Shown one piece after another: positions 21,925-31,584 of a stretch of DNA of 64,000 nucleotides (position 1 is the first letter of the stretch; each line of letters opens with the position of its first letter). The notes beneath the pieces were generated by a model. The model was not told the DNA's origin, searched no databases, and worked only from the letters and a program-made list of their open reading frames with translations. A program made the position numbers and the translations under genes. The DNA comes from Dichetophora obliterata. Lineage: Eukaryota > Arthropoda > Insecta > Diptera > Sciomyzidae. The DNA lies in assembly GCA_963920525.1 (NCBI GenBank), contig OY986436.1, positions 90,979,868-91,043,867 of the forward strand, in the 5' to 3' direction.

Positions 21925-22404
21925 AGAAATTAATTGTTTAGTGACTAATGACACATCCAAAAATTCTTAACCTACATTTTTTTATACCTTATTGCTCCAA
22001 GAATATATAAAAAATTTTTTTCGAAAAAATAGAATGAATTGAAAAAAAAAATTGCGAAAATTTTCTGAATTTTTTGATTTCTAGAGGCTACAGAAAGTAA
22101 ACGGCTCAATAATTTTCACTTTTTGAATTTTTTCTTATTCGCTTGACCATTAAGGTCAAAGATTGCTCTTTTAGATATTTCTTATATTTACTAATAAATT
22201 ATTTAAAATTTTGTTTGTACGTATACCTTTAAGATTTTCGAAAATTGCCAAAATCCTGACTTCAACCGCGTTGAGCAACTTTTTGGCAAAAGTTTTTCAA
22301 AATCTTTTTTCACAGTTCTTATTTCAATCACTGAGGGATTCTAAAACTGTAAGTGCTCATTAAAAAATGTGAACTTTGGAAATCTGGACAGGTCTAGTAT
22401 TTAT

Positions 22405-22641
22405 ATATGAAAATTTTACATATATATTAATAACAACTACAATAACAAAAGCAGAATAACAACAAACGATACGATTGCGAACCAAACGAACAACAACATA
22501 CCCAACTAGAACTGATGGTCCATATTTGGGTTGCAGCGACGTCGTAGCGTTTATTTTTGTGTCAAAATTGACATGATGTTACGTATTGTTACGTAAAAGA
22601 GACCACTATGATTCGAAAGTGGTGCAACACAATGCCGACAT
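22405..22641. other. Spacer with CAA-rich sequence
   Basis: No gene seen. CAACAAC-type low-complexity sequence at 22430-22500. Confidence 0.4.
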
Positions 22642-23006
22642 TAGGTCTGTTCGCGTACTTTTCTGGTAAAAAAATTAAAAACGTCAAAAGTAATAAAATT
22701 GAGAGAGAATTAACTTAAACTTTAAAAAGTAAACGAACGCTTTCTGGTAAAATAATGAAAAATGTCAAATACGTCTAAGAAAATCTAAAAAAACTTAGCT
22801 GCTACACACACACAGCTACCATTTGACAGTTTTCATCTTTTAACAAGATGAAATTCTTCTTGTAAAAACTTCAAAAAACTTGAACGGAGAGAAAATGTGA
22901 TTTCCTCTCTATTACCCAATTCTCTCAGTAAACGAACACTTTTCAGGCACTTTCTAGTAAAAACTTTTGAAATATTTCGTTTGCATTCGACTACGCGAAC
23001 AGACAT
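22642..23006. mobile_element. MITE with TIR TGTCTGTTCGCGTA
   Basis: Left AGGTCTGTTCGCGTAC at 22643 and right complement ATGTCTGTTCGCGTAG at about 22991-23006. Subterminal copies of GTAAACGAAC(G/A)CTTT and CTGGTAAAA sit near both ends. No TSD resolved and no coding. Confidence 0.6.
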
Positions 23007-23776
23007 ATTGTGTTAGTGAAAATTACTTTGAAGTGACTTATCAGATTTTAGTATAAATGCATTACAGAGTTGCCAATTTTGCTTACAGCCATAAATATAA
23101 TTATTTTATAATTATAATTTATATAATAGATAGGAGTACAACATAATCTTAAGTGTTTTGGATATTATTTGGAACTAAATGTAGATGGAAAAGAAGATTT
23201 TCGGTAAAATAACAGCCAAAACTTCTTAAAAATTGAAGCGCAAGCTAAATTCAGAAAATATTATAGTAATTTCATATATTAATAAAAAAATGTTCTAAAA
23301 AGTTTTGTGGAAAAAATGTTGTACACAAATTTCAGTAATGGTTTTTAATGTAAGCAATCAATAAAACATAGTTAAAAAGCTTTTCAATACAATATAAAAG
23401 CATTTTCATGTTCATTGTTAGAAAAATATAATAATAATTTGCGTCCACCATTTTAAATAGAAAGAGCCTACACTTGGGTCGCAATTAGCTAAATCGTTGC
23501 AACATTCTGTGACCTAGTGGTAAAGTAGTATTAAAAAGGAAAGTCACATTAAAGGCATGGTTACAATATAGGAATTGTTCCAACATAGTAAAAATAACGT
23601 ATTTGTGTGCCATTTTATTTCTAAAACGGAAATAACACTAAATAGGAATTTTTACAAACATTTCCCACAAAATATTTTCCAAATCAGTATCGCTGCAACG
23701 TCGTCATGTAAAAAATGTGTCCTTAGTAACCTGTGGTCGCAAAATTCTACTTGGGTAACAACTGAGCACTACAGTA
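23007..23776. other. Non-coding stretch, nothing recognised
   Basis: AT-rich. A 72-codon plus frame at 23575-23793 has no recognisable motif and overlaps the next MITE. Confidence 0.4.
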
Positions 23777-24065
23777 AGGGTATTCAGAGGTAGTCTTGTT
23801 ACGGTGTTGGATTGCTGAAGTGTTGATTATATTAACAACACAACCACAAAATGCACGTCTTGTCATATTTCAACAACTCAACACTCTAATAATACCTGGA
23901 CCCTATAGTTATGAGTGTTGGTACGGTGTTGAATATTTTTGTTGTCAGTTAACAATCTAATTTTGACAGAAGTGTAGGTGCAGCAAAATAATTTTTGAGG
24001 GTGTTCACACGTACATCAAAATTTCAACAATTTAACACCGTAACAAGTCTACCTCTGAATACCCT
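23777..24065. mobile_element. Tc1/mariner-type MITE (289 bp)
   Basis: TIR AGGGTATTCAGAGGTAG at 23777 and the complement at 24049-24065, flanked by TA at 23775-23776 and 24066-24067. Subterminal CTTGTTACGGTGTTG is also inverted. No coding. A single unpaired AAGGGTATTCAG occurs at about 50978. Confidence 0.8.
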
Positions 24066-24067
24066 TA

Positions 24068-24565
24068 GTGCATTTTGGGCCCTTAACAATGACAAAACAA
24101 ATTTTTTTGAAAAAACAACAAAATAGGAGTATTCACGTTGTGATGTATATGTGATAAATTTTTAAAAAAATATACAATATTTACAAGTTATTGTGAACGA
24201 ACATTCAATAAAGTCTTGTATTTTTAAAATCAGCTGGTTTTAGTTTTTACCTTTGTTTGGAAATATAAATTGAAATCATCATTTAACTGTAGGAAATCAT
24301 AAAAAAATTTAAACGAAACTGTAGGGGGTGGTCCATTTTTGATATAAGTAAACTTTTTAAAACTTTTTTATTAGCTTCACTTCTTGTCTGTAACATACAA
24401 ATCTTGGAATCCATTTTATAACCAACTTCCCGATGAGCTAGAGTTTTGAAACCTTAAATGTAGCTCAGAACTGGATGACAAAACAATAATCACTTACTTC
24501 TTTTTTGGTGTACGTTTATTTGTTTAGCTAAAATGCGAAATTATTTGATACATACATGCATACAT
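24068..24565. other. Non-coding stretch
   Basis: No ORF, repeat or structural signal I can support. Confidence 0.4.
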
Positions 24566-24783
24566 ATTAAAAATGAAACAAAAATACTAAAAAGCTCTGT
24601 GACATTTAAAAAATTCACAACTGAAGTGAATTTATGAAGTCATTTAGAAAGAGTTTTAGTGTGAGTTCAGTAGCTCAGGGCGCAGGACGCAGGGCGCATG
24701 CTTTATAGTCGTGAGGTTGTGAGTTCGAGCCTCAACAATGTCAATGGATTTTTTCCGGTTTTTTGTTTCATTTTTAATATTTA
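24566..24783. mobile_element. Short inverted-repeat unit enclosing a tRNA-like sequence
   Basis: TTAAAAATGAAACAAAAA at about 24568 is complementary to TTTTTTGTTTCATTTTTAA at about 24759-24777. The tRNA-like sequence lies between. It could be a SINE-like or MITE-like unit; no TSD resolved. Confidence 0.4.
24662..24737 (+). tRNA. tRNA-Ile(UAU)-like pseudogene
   Basis: An A-box-like TAGCTCAGGG at 24671, a 7-nt anticodon loop TTTATAG at 24702-24708 (anticodon TAT at 24704-24706, with T33 and A37 in place) and a strong B box GAGTTCGAGCC at 24721 are present in order. Spacing from T8 to the anticodon loop is about 7 nt too long because GCGCAGG/ACGCAGG is repeated in the D-loop, and I find no proper acceptor stem. 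A tRNA pseudogene or SINE head is more likely than a functional tRNA. Confidence 0.4.
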
Positions 24784-25700
24784 TGGAACTATTTCGGTTT
24801 CTTGAACAAATTCATTTGTCACCTTAAGTCGTGAATTTTTAAAGTTTTTAACAGAATTCAAACAATTTTTTGTAAATTTTCATTGATAAATCAGTTGTTT
24901 TATGGAAACACAGCATAAAACTGCGTGTATGTATAAAAAGTGTTTTGCGTGTTATAAAAATTGCAACAGTCAAAGAGACAACAACAACAACAAAAACACA
25001 ACGAAAGCTACGCCTAGAGAAGGAGAAGCACATAAATCGATCAGTGTCGCCAGATGAAATTACTGCCAAAATTATCTTTTTCTCGCACTTAATTCTCACA
25101 AATTACCACACTCCCAAAATACCTCAAACTACCACAAAATACCTCAAAATTTCCACAATTAACCACAATACTTAATATTGTAATCACATATTAATCGTTA
25201 ATATTCTCTACCGCATGCGCTCCACGTTTTTAGGAGAACTACAAGCTCCATTCTAGGAGAAATTATTTTATACTTTTTAGTTCGTTTTAAAAACGTGTTA
25301 TATAAAATTTTTTTTTTACTTTAATAATTATTTATTTTTATAACAATTTTATTTTTATAAATTATTTTGGATGAATTATGTTGTACAATAGAAATTATAT
25401 TATAGAATGCAAATTTTTGAAAACAAATTTTTGATAATAAAAAATTGACAATAATGAAAATAAAATTTTTTAATTATATTATAAATTAAAGTAAAGTTTA
25501 TTTTCTAATGTCTGTGTGATTTGTGAGTGTTATTTATGTGTGTGATTTATTTGGTGGTAAGGCAATAACTTATAATATTTTTATTTTATTCTTTTAGTAG
25601 CTGGTAGCTTCCTCCGTGTTTAGTATAAATGCTTTTGCGATCAGGTGATCACATAAACAACGAAATTTACAAAGAATACAATACTGTTTCATCCATGGCA
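24784..25700. other. AT-rich non-coding stretch
   Basis: Includes a CAACAA-rich segment (24965-25010) and a CCACAAAATACCTCAAA-type repeat (about 25105-25170). The overlapping frames at 24848-25175 look like chance products of this composition. Confidence 0.4.
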
Positions 25701-26250
25701 GAATAATGAGGTAGGGTAAGTAGCACTGACAAGACCTATCGTTAATGTCAAAATAATAAAATATAGTGCTGCCATATCACAATTTAAAATCCAATGAAAA
25801 AGCCATACTTTGTTTCTGATGAAATCCTTTACAAAAAATTCTTCAAAACGGAGAAGTATAGGATTTTTGTTTTAGGCAAGCTTGAAGCAGACTTATTCTG
25901 CTTATATACAGTATATCAAAAAATTATTAACACCCTACTTAAGTTTTTAAAATTTGTCATATTTTTTTTTTAAATGGCATCACAGCGTGGCAAAAACTTT
26001 ATGTAATACTCTTCATAATATGATTTTTAAATATGTACCTAAATTTGTCTAAAATACCTGGTAATTTTTTTAAGTTTCATTACTTTTTTGGAAAACTACT
26101 AATTAAAACCCAAACAATTATTCACACCCCTGTATTTAAGTAACGGTTTTTGTTATTGTTTTCGAACATGACCTTGATTTTAAAGCTGCAACAAATTATT
26201 ATGTGTACTTACGATAACTTTAGTTGATTTTTGTATGCAAAGTGGTCAAG

Positions 26251-27337
26251 ATGAAAAAGAAAGGCGAATTATCTATCGGTATTCGAGAAAAAATTGTGGA
26301 GTTACACAAAAAAGTCGATGGATACAAAAAAATAAGTAAAAATCTTCAAATAAGTATAAATACTGTTGCATCAATAATAAAAAAGTTTAAAAAAACCAAA
26401 AAAATTGAAAATATAAGTGGAAGAGGACGGAAAAAAAAGACCACCGCCCGAATTGATGCACACATAATAAGAGAAGTAAAAAAGAACCGACGTTTATCAG
26501 CTCCAAAAATAGCTGCGGATATAGAAAATAGTTTTAAAGTTAAGATTTCAAATGAAACTGTACGAAACCGAATTAAAGCTGCTGGATTTGATGGAAAAAT
26601 TGCAGTAAGAAAGCCTTTAATTTCGAATAGAAACCAAAAGCGCAGGCTACAATGGGCTCAACAAAAATTGAACTGGTCACTCGATGATTGGAAGCGTGTA
26701 ATTTGGTCGGATGAGACAAAAATTGTGCTCTTTGGGTCAGATGGACTGATTAGAGTTTGGAGGAGGCCAGGTGAACGTTATAAGAAGGAGTGCTTGCGAC
26801 TTACCGTCAAGCATGGTGGAGGTACATTGTTTCTTTTAACTTGTGAAAATAGACATGTTGTTAAGATTTTTGTTCCTCTTAGGAAAAGTCATGATATGGG
26901 GTAGTATGGCTTGGAATGGATGTGGAGAAATGGAATTTATTGACGGGATTATGAATAAAGAAAAATATCTAAGGATATTGCACACTAAACTAAAACCAAC
27001 CGCACGTTTGCTTGCGCTCGAATCGGATTATATTTTCCAGCAGGATGGAGATCCGAAGCATACGGCCAAGATTGTCTCTGAATGGTTTAAAGACAACAAC
27101 ATTCGGGTTTTGGACTGGCCGGCACAATCGCCCGACCTAAACCCTATCGAGCACCTATGGTCTATTGTTAAAAATCGGGTTGCCAAGGCGAATCCTTCAA
27201 ATATTTTAAATTTAAAGGATATTATCAAAAAGGAATGGGAAAATATTAGTCCAAGTGTTACTAAAGCATTAGTAGAGTCCATGCCGAGAAGGTGCGCAGC
27301 AGTAATTGCCGCTAAAGGCGGTCATACCAAATATTAA
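26251..27337 (+). CDS. Tc1 transposase, two exons, 341 aa
   Basis: Exon 1 is 26251-26821, exon 2 is 26883-27337; the product would be 341 residues, the usual Tc1 length. The ATG at 26251 (MKKKGELSIGIREKIVELHK) is chosen because the paired-like helix-turn-helix (KKISKNLQISINTVASIIKK) follows directly. A basic GRGRKKKT linker and second HTH (SAPKIAADIENSFKVKISNE) follow. Catalytic residues: first Asp in VIWSDETKI (about 26709), second in FQQDGDPKHTAKI (about 27042), and Glu in SPDLNPIEHLW, with 34 residues between the last two (DD34E). No stops or frameshifts seen apart from the intron. Expected role: nuclear cut-and-paste transposition at TA. Confidence 0.9.
26822..26882 (+). other. Intron in Tc1 transposase (61 bp)
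   Basis: Interrupts the conserved HGGG-VMIWG block. It has a GTACAT donor and a pyrimidine-rich TTTTTGTTCCTCTTAG acceptor. Without splicing the reading frame shifts; with splicing HGGG joins KVMIWGSMAWNG in frame. The length is typical for insect introns. Confidence 0.85.
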
Positions 27338-27740
27338 AAGAGGGGTGTGAATAATTGTTTGGTATTTTTTTTTCTATGTTTTATAAAAATTAATATTTTT
27401 AAAAATTAAGAAGTATATAAACTTTGAAATAATTCTGGTCATATTTTGTGATTAAATAAAGAACTTGTTTATTTATGTTTTAACCACCAGTGTATTTATT
27501 TGTCAACAAAAATTTTTGATGAATCAAAAATTGTTTGAGGGTGTTAATAATTATTTGATATACTGTATAATATATATAATTATAATATATACTCATTTAA
27601 TATTATTTACCCTTCATAAAAGTCCTTTTCCAAGTGTTTATCCCTAAAATATTATTAGTAGAAAAAACTGACAACTCTAAAAAACACTTTGACATTAACG
27701 AAGACCTATCGTCAAAGCTACTTACCCTACCTTATTATTC

Positions 27741-27950
27741 GTGTCTGTGTGTCAAAAGGAAACATTTCAGTCGTGGTAGGATAGAAAATATCAAGTTGAA
27801 TTGAATTTGTGTGTGTTGAAATAAATTTGTCTTTTTTGCTGTGTCGAATGGACGATGAAATTTTGACAATTACAAATTTTGACGTTTCACATTTCGGTCG
27901 TGTTTTAGCGCAAATATTTTATTTAATTTGCATTCTATTCAATTTGCGAC
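27741..27950. other. Spacer, nothing recognised
   Basis: No coding or repeat structure seen between the TIR element and the next inverted repeat. Confidence 0.4.
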
Positions 27951-28681
27951 ATATTTAATTCGAGTGCTTGTACTTGCAACTCATTTCGTAAACTTGTAAT
28001 ATTGTAAACTTAAAAAACTTAAAAAATAATAAAAAAAAAAAACAAAAGTGCTTGAGTTTGTGTGTGCGAGTGTGTGAGCCAACGATCTCCCGGTGCATCA
28101 GCAAGTGCAGCAAAGTTAAATTGGCTTTCTTTACTGACGAACGTCCTCCAAGTGCCAAGTGCCAGCAGCACAAGCAAGTGATGTGCAAAATTTCTTGCTG
28201 GCCAACATCCTCTAAGTGCTATCACCAGCAGCACAAGCAAGTGCAGCGCAAATTTCTTGATTCTTTTGCTTGCCAACGTTCTCCGAGAGTCGCCACGAGC
28301 AGCACCAGCAAGTGCAGCACAATTCAATTGACTGGTCAACTCTCCAATATTTCAGAAGCACCATTTCAGCATGTCTCAAACGCAGAGGCAAATTTCTGCC
28401 ATTATACTCCGGCGTGAATTAAATAAATTGAAAGGGGAGAATTTGCGCTTCATTTGCTTGTTCTGCTCTTGCATGTGGTGCTGGAGGATGTTGGCTAGCA
28501 AAGAAAGCCAATTTAACTTTGCTGGACTTGCTGATGTACCCTGAGATCGTTGGCCCACAAACACGCAAACACAAACTCAAGCACTTTAGTTTTTTTTTAT
28601 TTTTATTATTTTGTTATTTTTTAAGTTTACAATATAACAAGTTTGCGAAATAAGTTGCAAGTACAAGCACTCGAATTAAAT
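27951..28681. mobile_element. Large inverted-repeat element with internal ~60-bp repeats
   Basis: The left arm (27951 to about 28140: TTTAATTCGAGTGCTTGTAC, GTTTACAATATTACAAG in complement, GCTTGAGTTTGTG, CAGCAAAGTTAAATTGGCTT) is mirrored at about 28500-28681. Between them the motif AGCAGCAC(A/C)AGCAAGTG recurs at about 28104, 28165, 28224 and 28299 with period near 60-70 bp. The several open frames here are products of that repeat, not genes. Confidence 0.7.
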
Positions 28682-28814
28682 ACGTCGCGGAAATTGATGT
28701 TATGTTTTTTTTATTTTTGAGTGAGTCAAATTTTGACAATCGAAAGCGAATTTTTGACTCACTCAAAAATAAAAAAAAACATAACATCAATTTCCGCGAC
28801 GTATTTAATTCGAG
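28670..28814. repeat. Near-perfect hairpin (~62-bp arms, ~20-nt loop)
   Basis: CTCGAATTAAATACGTCGCG from 28670 through GTGAGTCAAA (28730) is complementary to 28752-28814. The loop is about TTTTGACAATCGAAAGCGAA. It shares its outer bases with the right edge of the larger inverted repeat, so the two were probably generated together. Confidence 0.9.
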
Positions 28815-29372
28815 TTATAAATTTGTAGTAGCCCCTGGGGCTAGCACAAATTTTGACAATTATATTCACCTCACAAATGCCAAAAATTGCTTTGCAACTG
28901 TCAAAATTTGATCATCCGACTGAAAAGTTTCCGATTGACACACAGCCTACATATATTAAATTTATGAAAAATAACAATACTTGGGCTAATACTCTAGATC
29001 GTAAATACCCCTATTATATTTACTTTTATAATTTTGAGAAAAGTTTATTTGAGCGAGCATCCCAACTTAAATGCATTTTCAACGTACCAATTTATGTGGC
29101 CAACTTACTCATTTGCTAAACAACTGCTACACCTTGTGTATTTATAATGCTATCTTACACAATTACATTCCGTAAAGCTCATAGTATAATTTTGAATAAA
29201 AATATGTTGTAAAAAACGCAGCAATCAAATGCATCTTTAGAAATCACTTATTATGAAAAAGTCTGATATTAAGGCAATTGTGGGTTCATTTGCTGAGAAA
29301 CGCCAACATTTCTCTATAATATTTTCATGTTTCATTTGGCACATCAAAAATGACAATTAAATTTCAGCAGAT
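28815..29372. other. Non-coding stretch
   Basis: An 88-codon plus frame (28853-29119) lacks any recognisable motif; nothing else is supported. Confidence 0.35.
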
Positions 29373-29890
29373 AGATATCATGATAAAATTATTTATCAGG
29401 TGGCCTTGACGACTACCTATTTTCTCACGAGCTGCGGCCAACGAACGTCAAACAAAAGAAAACATAAAACGAGCGTTCAATAACAGTTTTTTTTTTAACA
29501 AAACTAACATGAAATTTATGCCCCTATTATGTATTACAACTCAACTTAAGTTGACTAGATTCAACTAATTTTTTTTCTCATAATTTATTACATACATTCC
29601 AGTTGAACTATGTTGTTTGAAAATTCTTAAAAGATTAAGGCAAACTACATGGTTCAACTAAAATAAATGTAATACGTTATATGAAAAAAATTTAGTTGAA
29701 TCTAGTCAACTTAAGTTGAGTTATTTTATAGGGGCCTTAGTTTCATGACACAAAACATTTTTGATGTGTCCATTTTGCATCAGCTACCATAGCACGCTCT
29801 CGTTTTGATTTTCTTTTGGTTGACATACGTTGACCGCAGCAAAAATTGTCGCTCCTACTTCATAATAATTATACTACGGTAGATATCATC
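29373..29890. mobile_element. TIR element enclosing another MITE
   Basis: GCTGCGGCCAACGAACGTCA (29431) and following AAAACGAGCGTT are complementary, with differences, to 29790-29840. The outer AGATATCATGATAAA / GATGATATCTACC pair suggests the edges near 29373 and 29890. The centre is occupied by the MITE at 29521-29734. Confidence 0.5.
29521..29734. mobile_element. MITE (214 bp) with AACTCAACTTAAGTTGACTA arms
   Basis: CCCCTATTATGTATTACAAC (then TCAACTTAAGTTGACTAGAT) at 29521 pairs with 29690-29734 (CTAGTCAACTTAAGTTGAGT ... ATAGGGG). Each arm itself contains the palindrome CAACTTAAGTTG. TSD not resolved. Confidence 0.75.
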
Positions 29891-30038
29891 TTATTTCTCC
29901 CAACGAGTGAAAAGTTACTGATTGGCACCAGTGTTGCCACTCACTGCATTTTCTTTGTAGCAAAAAATGTATCAAGTCTTGCTGCAAAGTAGCCAAAAAA
30001 ATTTTAAGCCTAGCTTAACACGATGTAACAGTCATTTT

Positions 30039-30160
30039 GCACTTTTGAAATGACCAAGTGTAGGTTGTAGGTCTGGTCGAGCACAACACAAAACAGCGGA
30101 TAAAAGTTGTCTAACACCTTGAAAATTTTGACTTACCGTAAAAAAACGAGTTTTGCGATA
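30039..30160. repeat. Left arm of an inverted repeat paired with 47240-47360
   Basis: GCACTTTTGAAATGACCAAG, GTTGTAGGTCTGGTCGAG, TTGTCTAACA and AAAATTTTGACTTACCGT recur in reverse complement at about 47240-47360, now 17 kb away because the LTR element inserted between them. Either a TIR of a third nested element or an internal inverted repeat of the hAT-like element. Confidence 0.75.
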
Positions 30161-30242
30161 ATTCATGCACTTTCTACCAATTTACTCAATCAGTTATCAA
30201 CTGCTTTAAGATTTTATGCCAGTTTCGTAAAGATAATTGCCT

Positions 30243-30514
30243 TTATTCTTGTTGTCACCTCGCCTATGTGAGAGTTATCACACTCGTGTCACGTCACTAG
30301 AAATCTGGTATTCTTGTTGTCATGTGACGTGAGTTTGTAAACTACGCTATGTGAGAGTTCTCATACTCGTGTCACGCCACTATAAATCTGGTATTCTTGT
30401 TGTCATGTAACGTAGTTTACAAACTCACGTCACATGACAACAAGAATACCAGATTTCTAGTGACGTGACACGAGTATGAGAACTCTCACATAGGCGAGGT
30501 GACAACAAGAATAA
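30243..30514. mobile_element. Palindromic MITE (272 bp)
   Basis: TTATTCTTGTTGTCACCTCG at 30243 is mirrored at 30495-30514. The left arm contains a tandem partial duplication (GTGTCACG.CACTA.AAATCTGG at about 30286 and 30371), so it reads left unit, left unit, inverted unit. Confidence 0.85.
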
Positions 30515-30719
30515 GGTCAAATATAAACTTTTTTATTTTAATTTATTCAACTTTACAATTTATTGGAAACAAATAAATTCAACAAGTTATATGAAAATTA
30601 AAAAAAATGCTTTTAAATAAAGTTCCATAACTTTGTCAACTTTTTGTCTATTTTAAATAACGAACACTCAATTTACTCGTAAAATAAATGTACGTTTTTT
30701 CTAATATTTATACGACTGC

Positions 30720-31550
30720 TGTCATGTTTCCCTCCGACCTACCTTTGGTTGTGGGGTCGATGCGTCATGTGGCAAGGTAGCCCTTGTTGCGCATCACTGT
30801 CGTCCCTCTGGCAGCACTGGTACGCTGGCGTATCGCGCGGCTAAGGCTCGCCGGATGGGGTGGTGTTCTTGCCAGCCTGGTCCGACAGCAGGAAACTACA
30901 CATGAATAAAAATCGTACCAGCTGAAAAGAAAATTACCGCCTGGTGAAAAAAACCCGGAAAAACCCATAACCAACGTAAAATCTCGAAAAACGATAAATA
31001 AAAACCCGCTTATTTTTACGAACACGACGAAGGAATAAGACTCGGTTGCTTACGGTTGCCCCTTTGGCACGTCTCGTGGGTCGATCTTCGCTGTCGGTTG
31101 ATCGCCCTTGGCTAACCCGCCCCTTCTGGCCACAAAAGACCAGCCACGGTGACCCTTCGCCTGTGTCTAGGTCACCCCAATACTTCTTTACTCACGCCCC
31201 TCCGTTACGATTCACGCCACCTGCCCTTGTTAAATTAAGGAAACATGGTTGCTATATCCAATTTCAATTTAACATTTATTTAATAACAACCAACTTTAAC
31301 ATTGTCTCATTCTTTTTTTTTTTTATTACTTAAACTAATACAATTGAAGGTAAGATTATTATTAGAGCTATTTTAAAATATTTACCAAATACTAAGTCAA
31401 AGAATATTCTTGCAATACCGCATAGAAAAATTAACAATTTCTTTCTAAGCGCTGGACCAATATACCATTAGGATTACAGTAGTTAAACTTAAACGCAATG
31501 CGTTTTTTTTTTTTCAAAGGCATTTTTCAACTTACAACTTTTCAACTTAC

Positions 31551-31584
<34 letters not shown>

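Larger units (their letters stand above)
20163..22396. mobile_element. Palindromic DNA transposon derivative (8-bp TSD GTATTTAT)
   Basis: Termini TAGACCTGTCCA at 20163 and the complement ending at 22396; GTATTTAT is duplicated at 20155-20162 and 22397-22404. The left (20163 to about 21053) and right (about 21527-22396) arms are near-complementary over nearly 900 bp and each carries the 3' end of the same transposase gene. About 470 bp of single-copy transposase sequence lies between them. An 8-bp TSD suggests hAT or P type; superfamily left open. Confidence 0.88.
25909..27565 (+). mobile_element. Tc1 element (DD34E) with IR/DR-type ends, probably intact
   Basis: Termini CAGTATATCAAAAAATTATT at 25909 and the complement at 27546-27565, flanked by TA (25907-25908 and 27566-27567). 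Inside each end a second related motif (ACAATTATTCACACCCCT at about 26115, complement at about 27343-27360) gives the two-direct-repeats-per-end layout of IR/DR Tc1 elements. It encloses a transposase gene that is open once a 61-bp intron is removed. Confidence 0.9.
25701..27740. mobile_element. Older TIR element (MITE) hosting the Tc1 insertion
   Basis: GAATAATGAGGTAGGGTAAG at 25701 is matched by the complement GAATAATAAGGTAGGGTAAG at 27740. Inner matches AGACCTATCGTTAATGTCAA and a variant occur on both sides. Excluding the Tc1 element it would be about 380 bp. No TSD resolved. Confidence 0.65.

Noticed and set aside
24662..24737. Functional tRNA gene
   Set aside because: Oversized D region and no acceptor stem; annotated only as a tRNA-like pseudogene.
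30765..31333. Short ORFs in both LTRs (also 43012-43622, 33470-33788, 45708-46032)
   Set aside because: Present identically in both LTRs, low complexity or proline/valine runs, and no domain. Unlikely to be genes.
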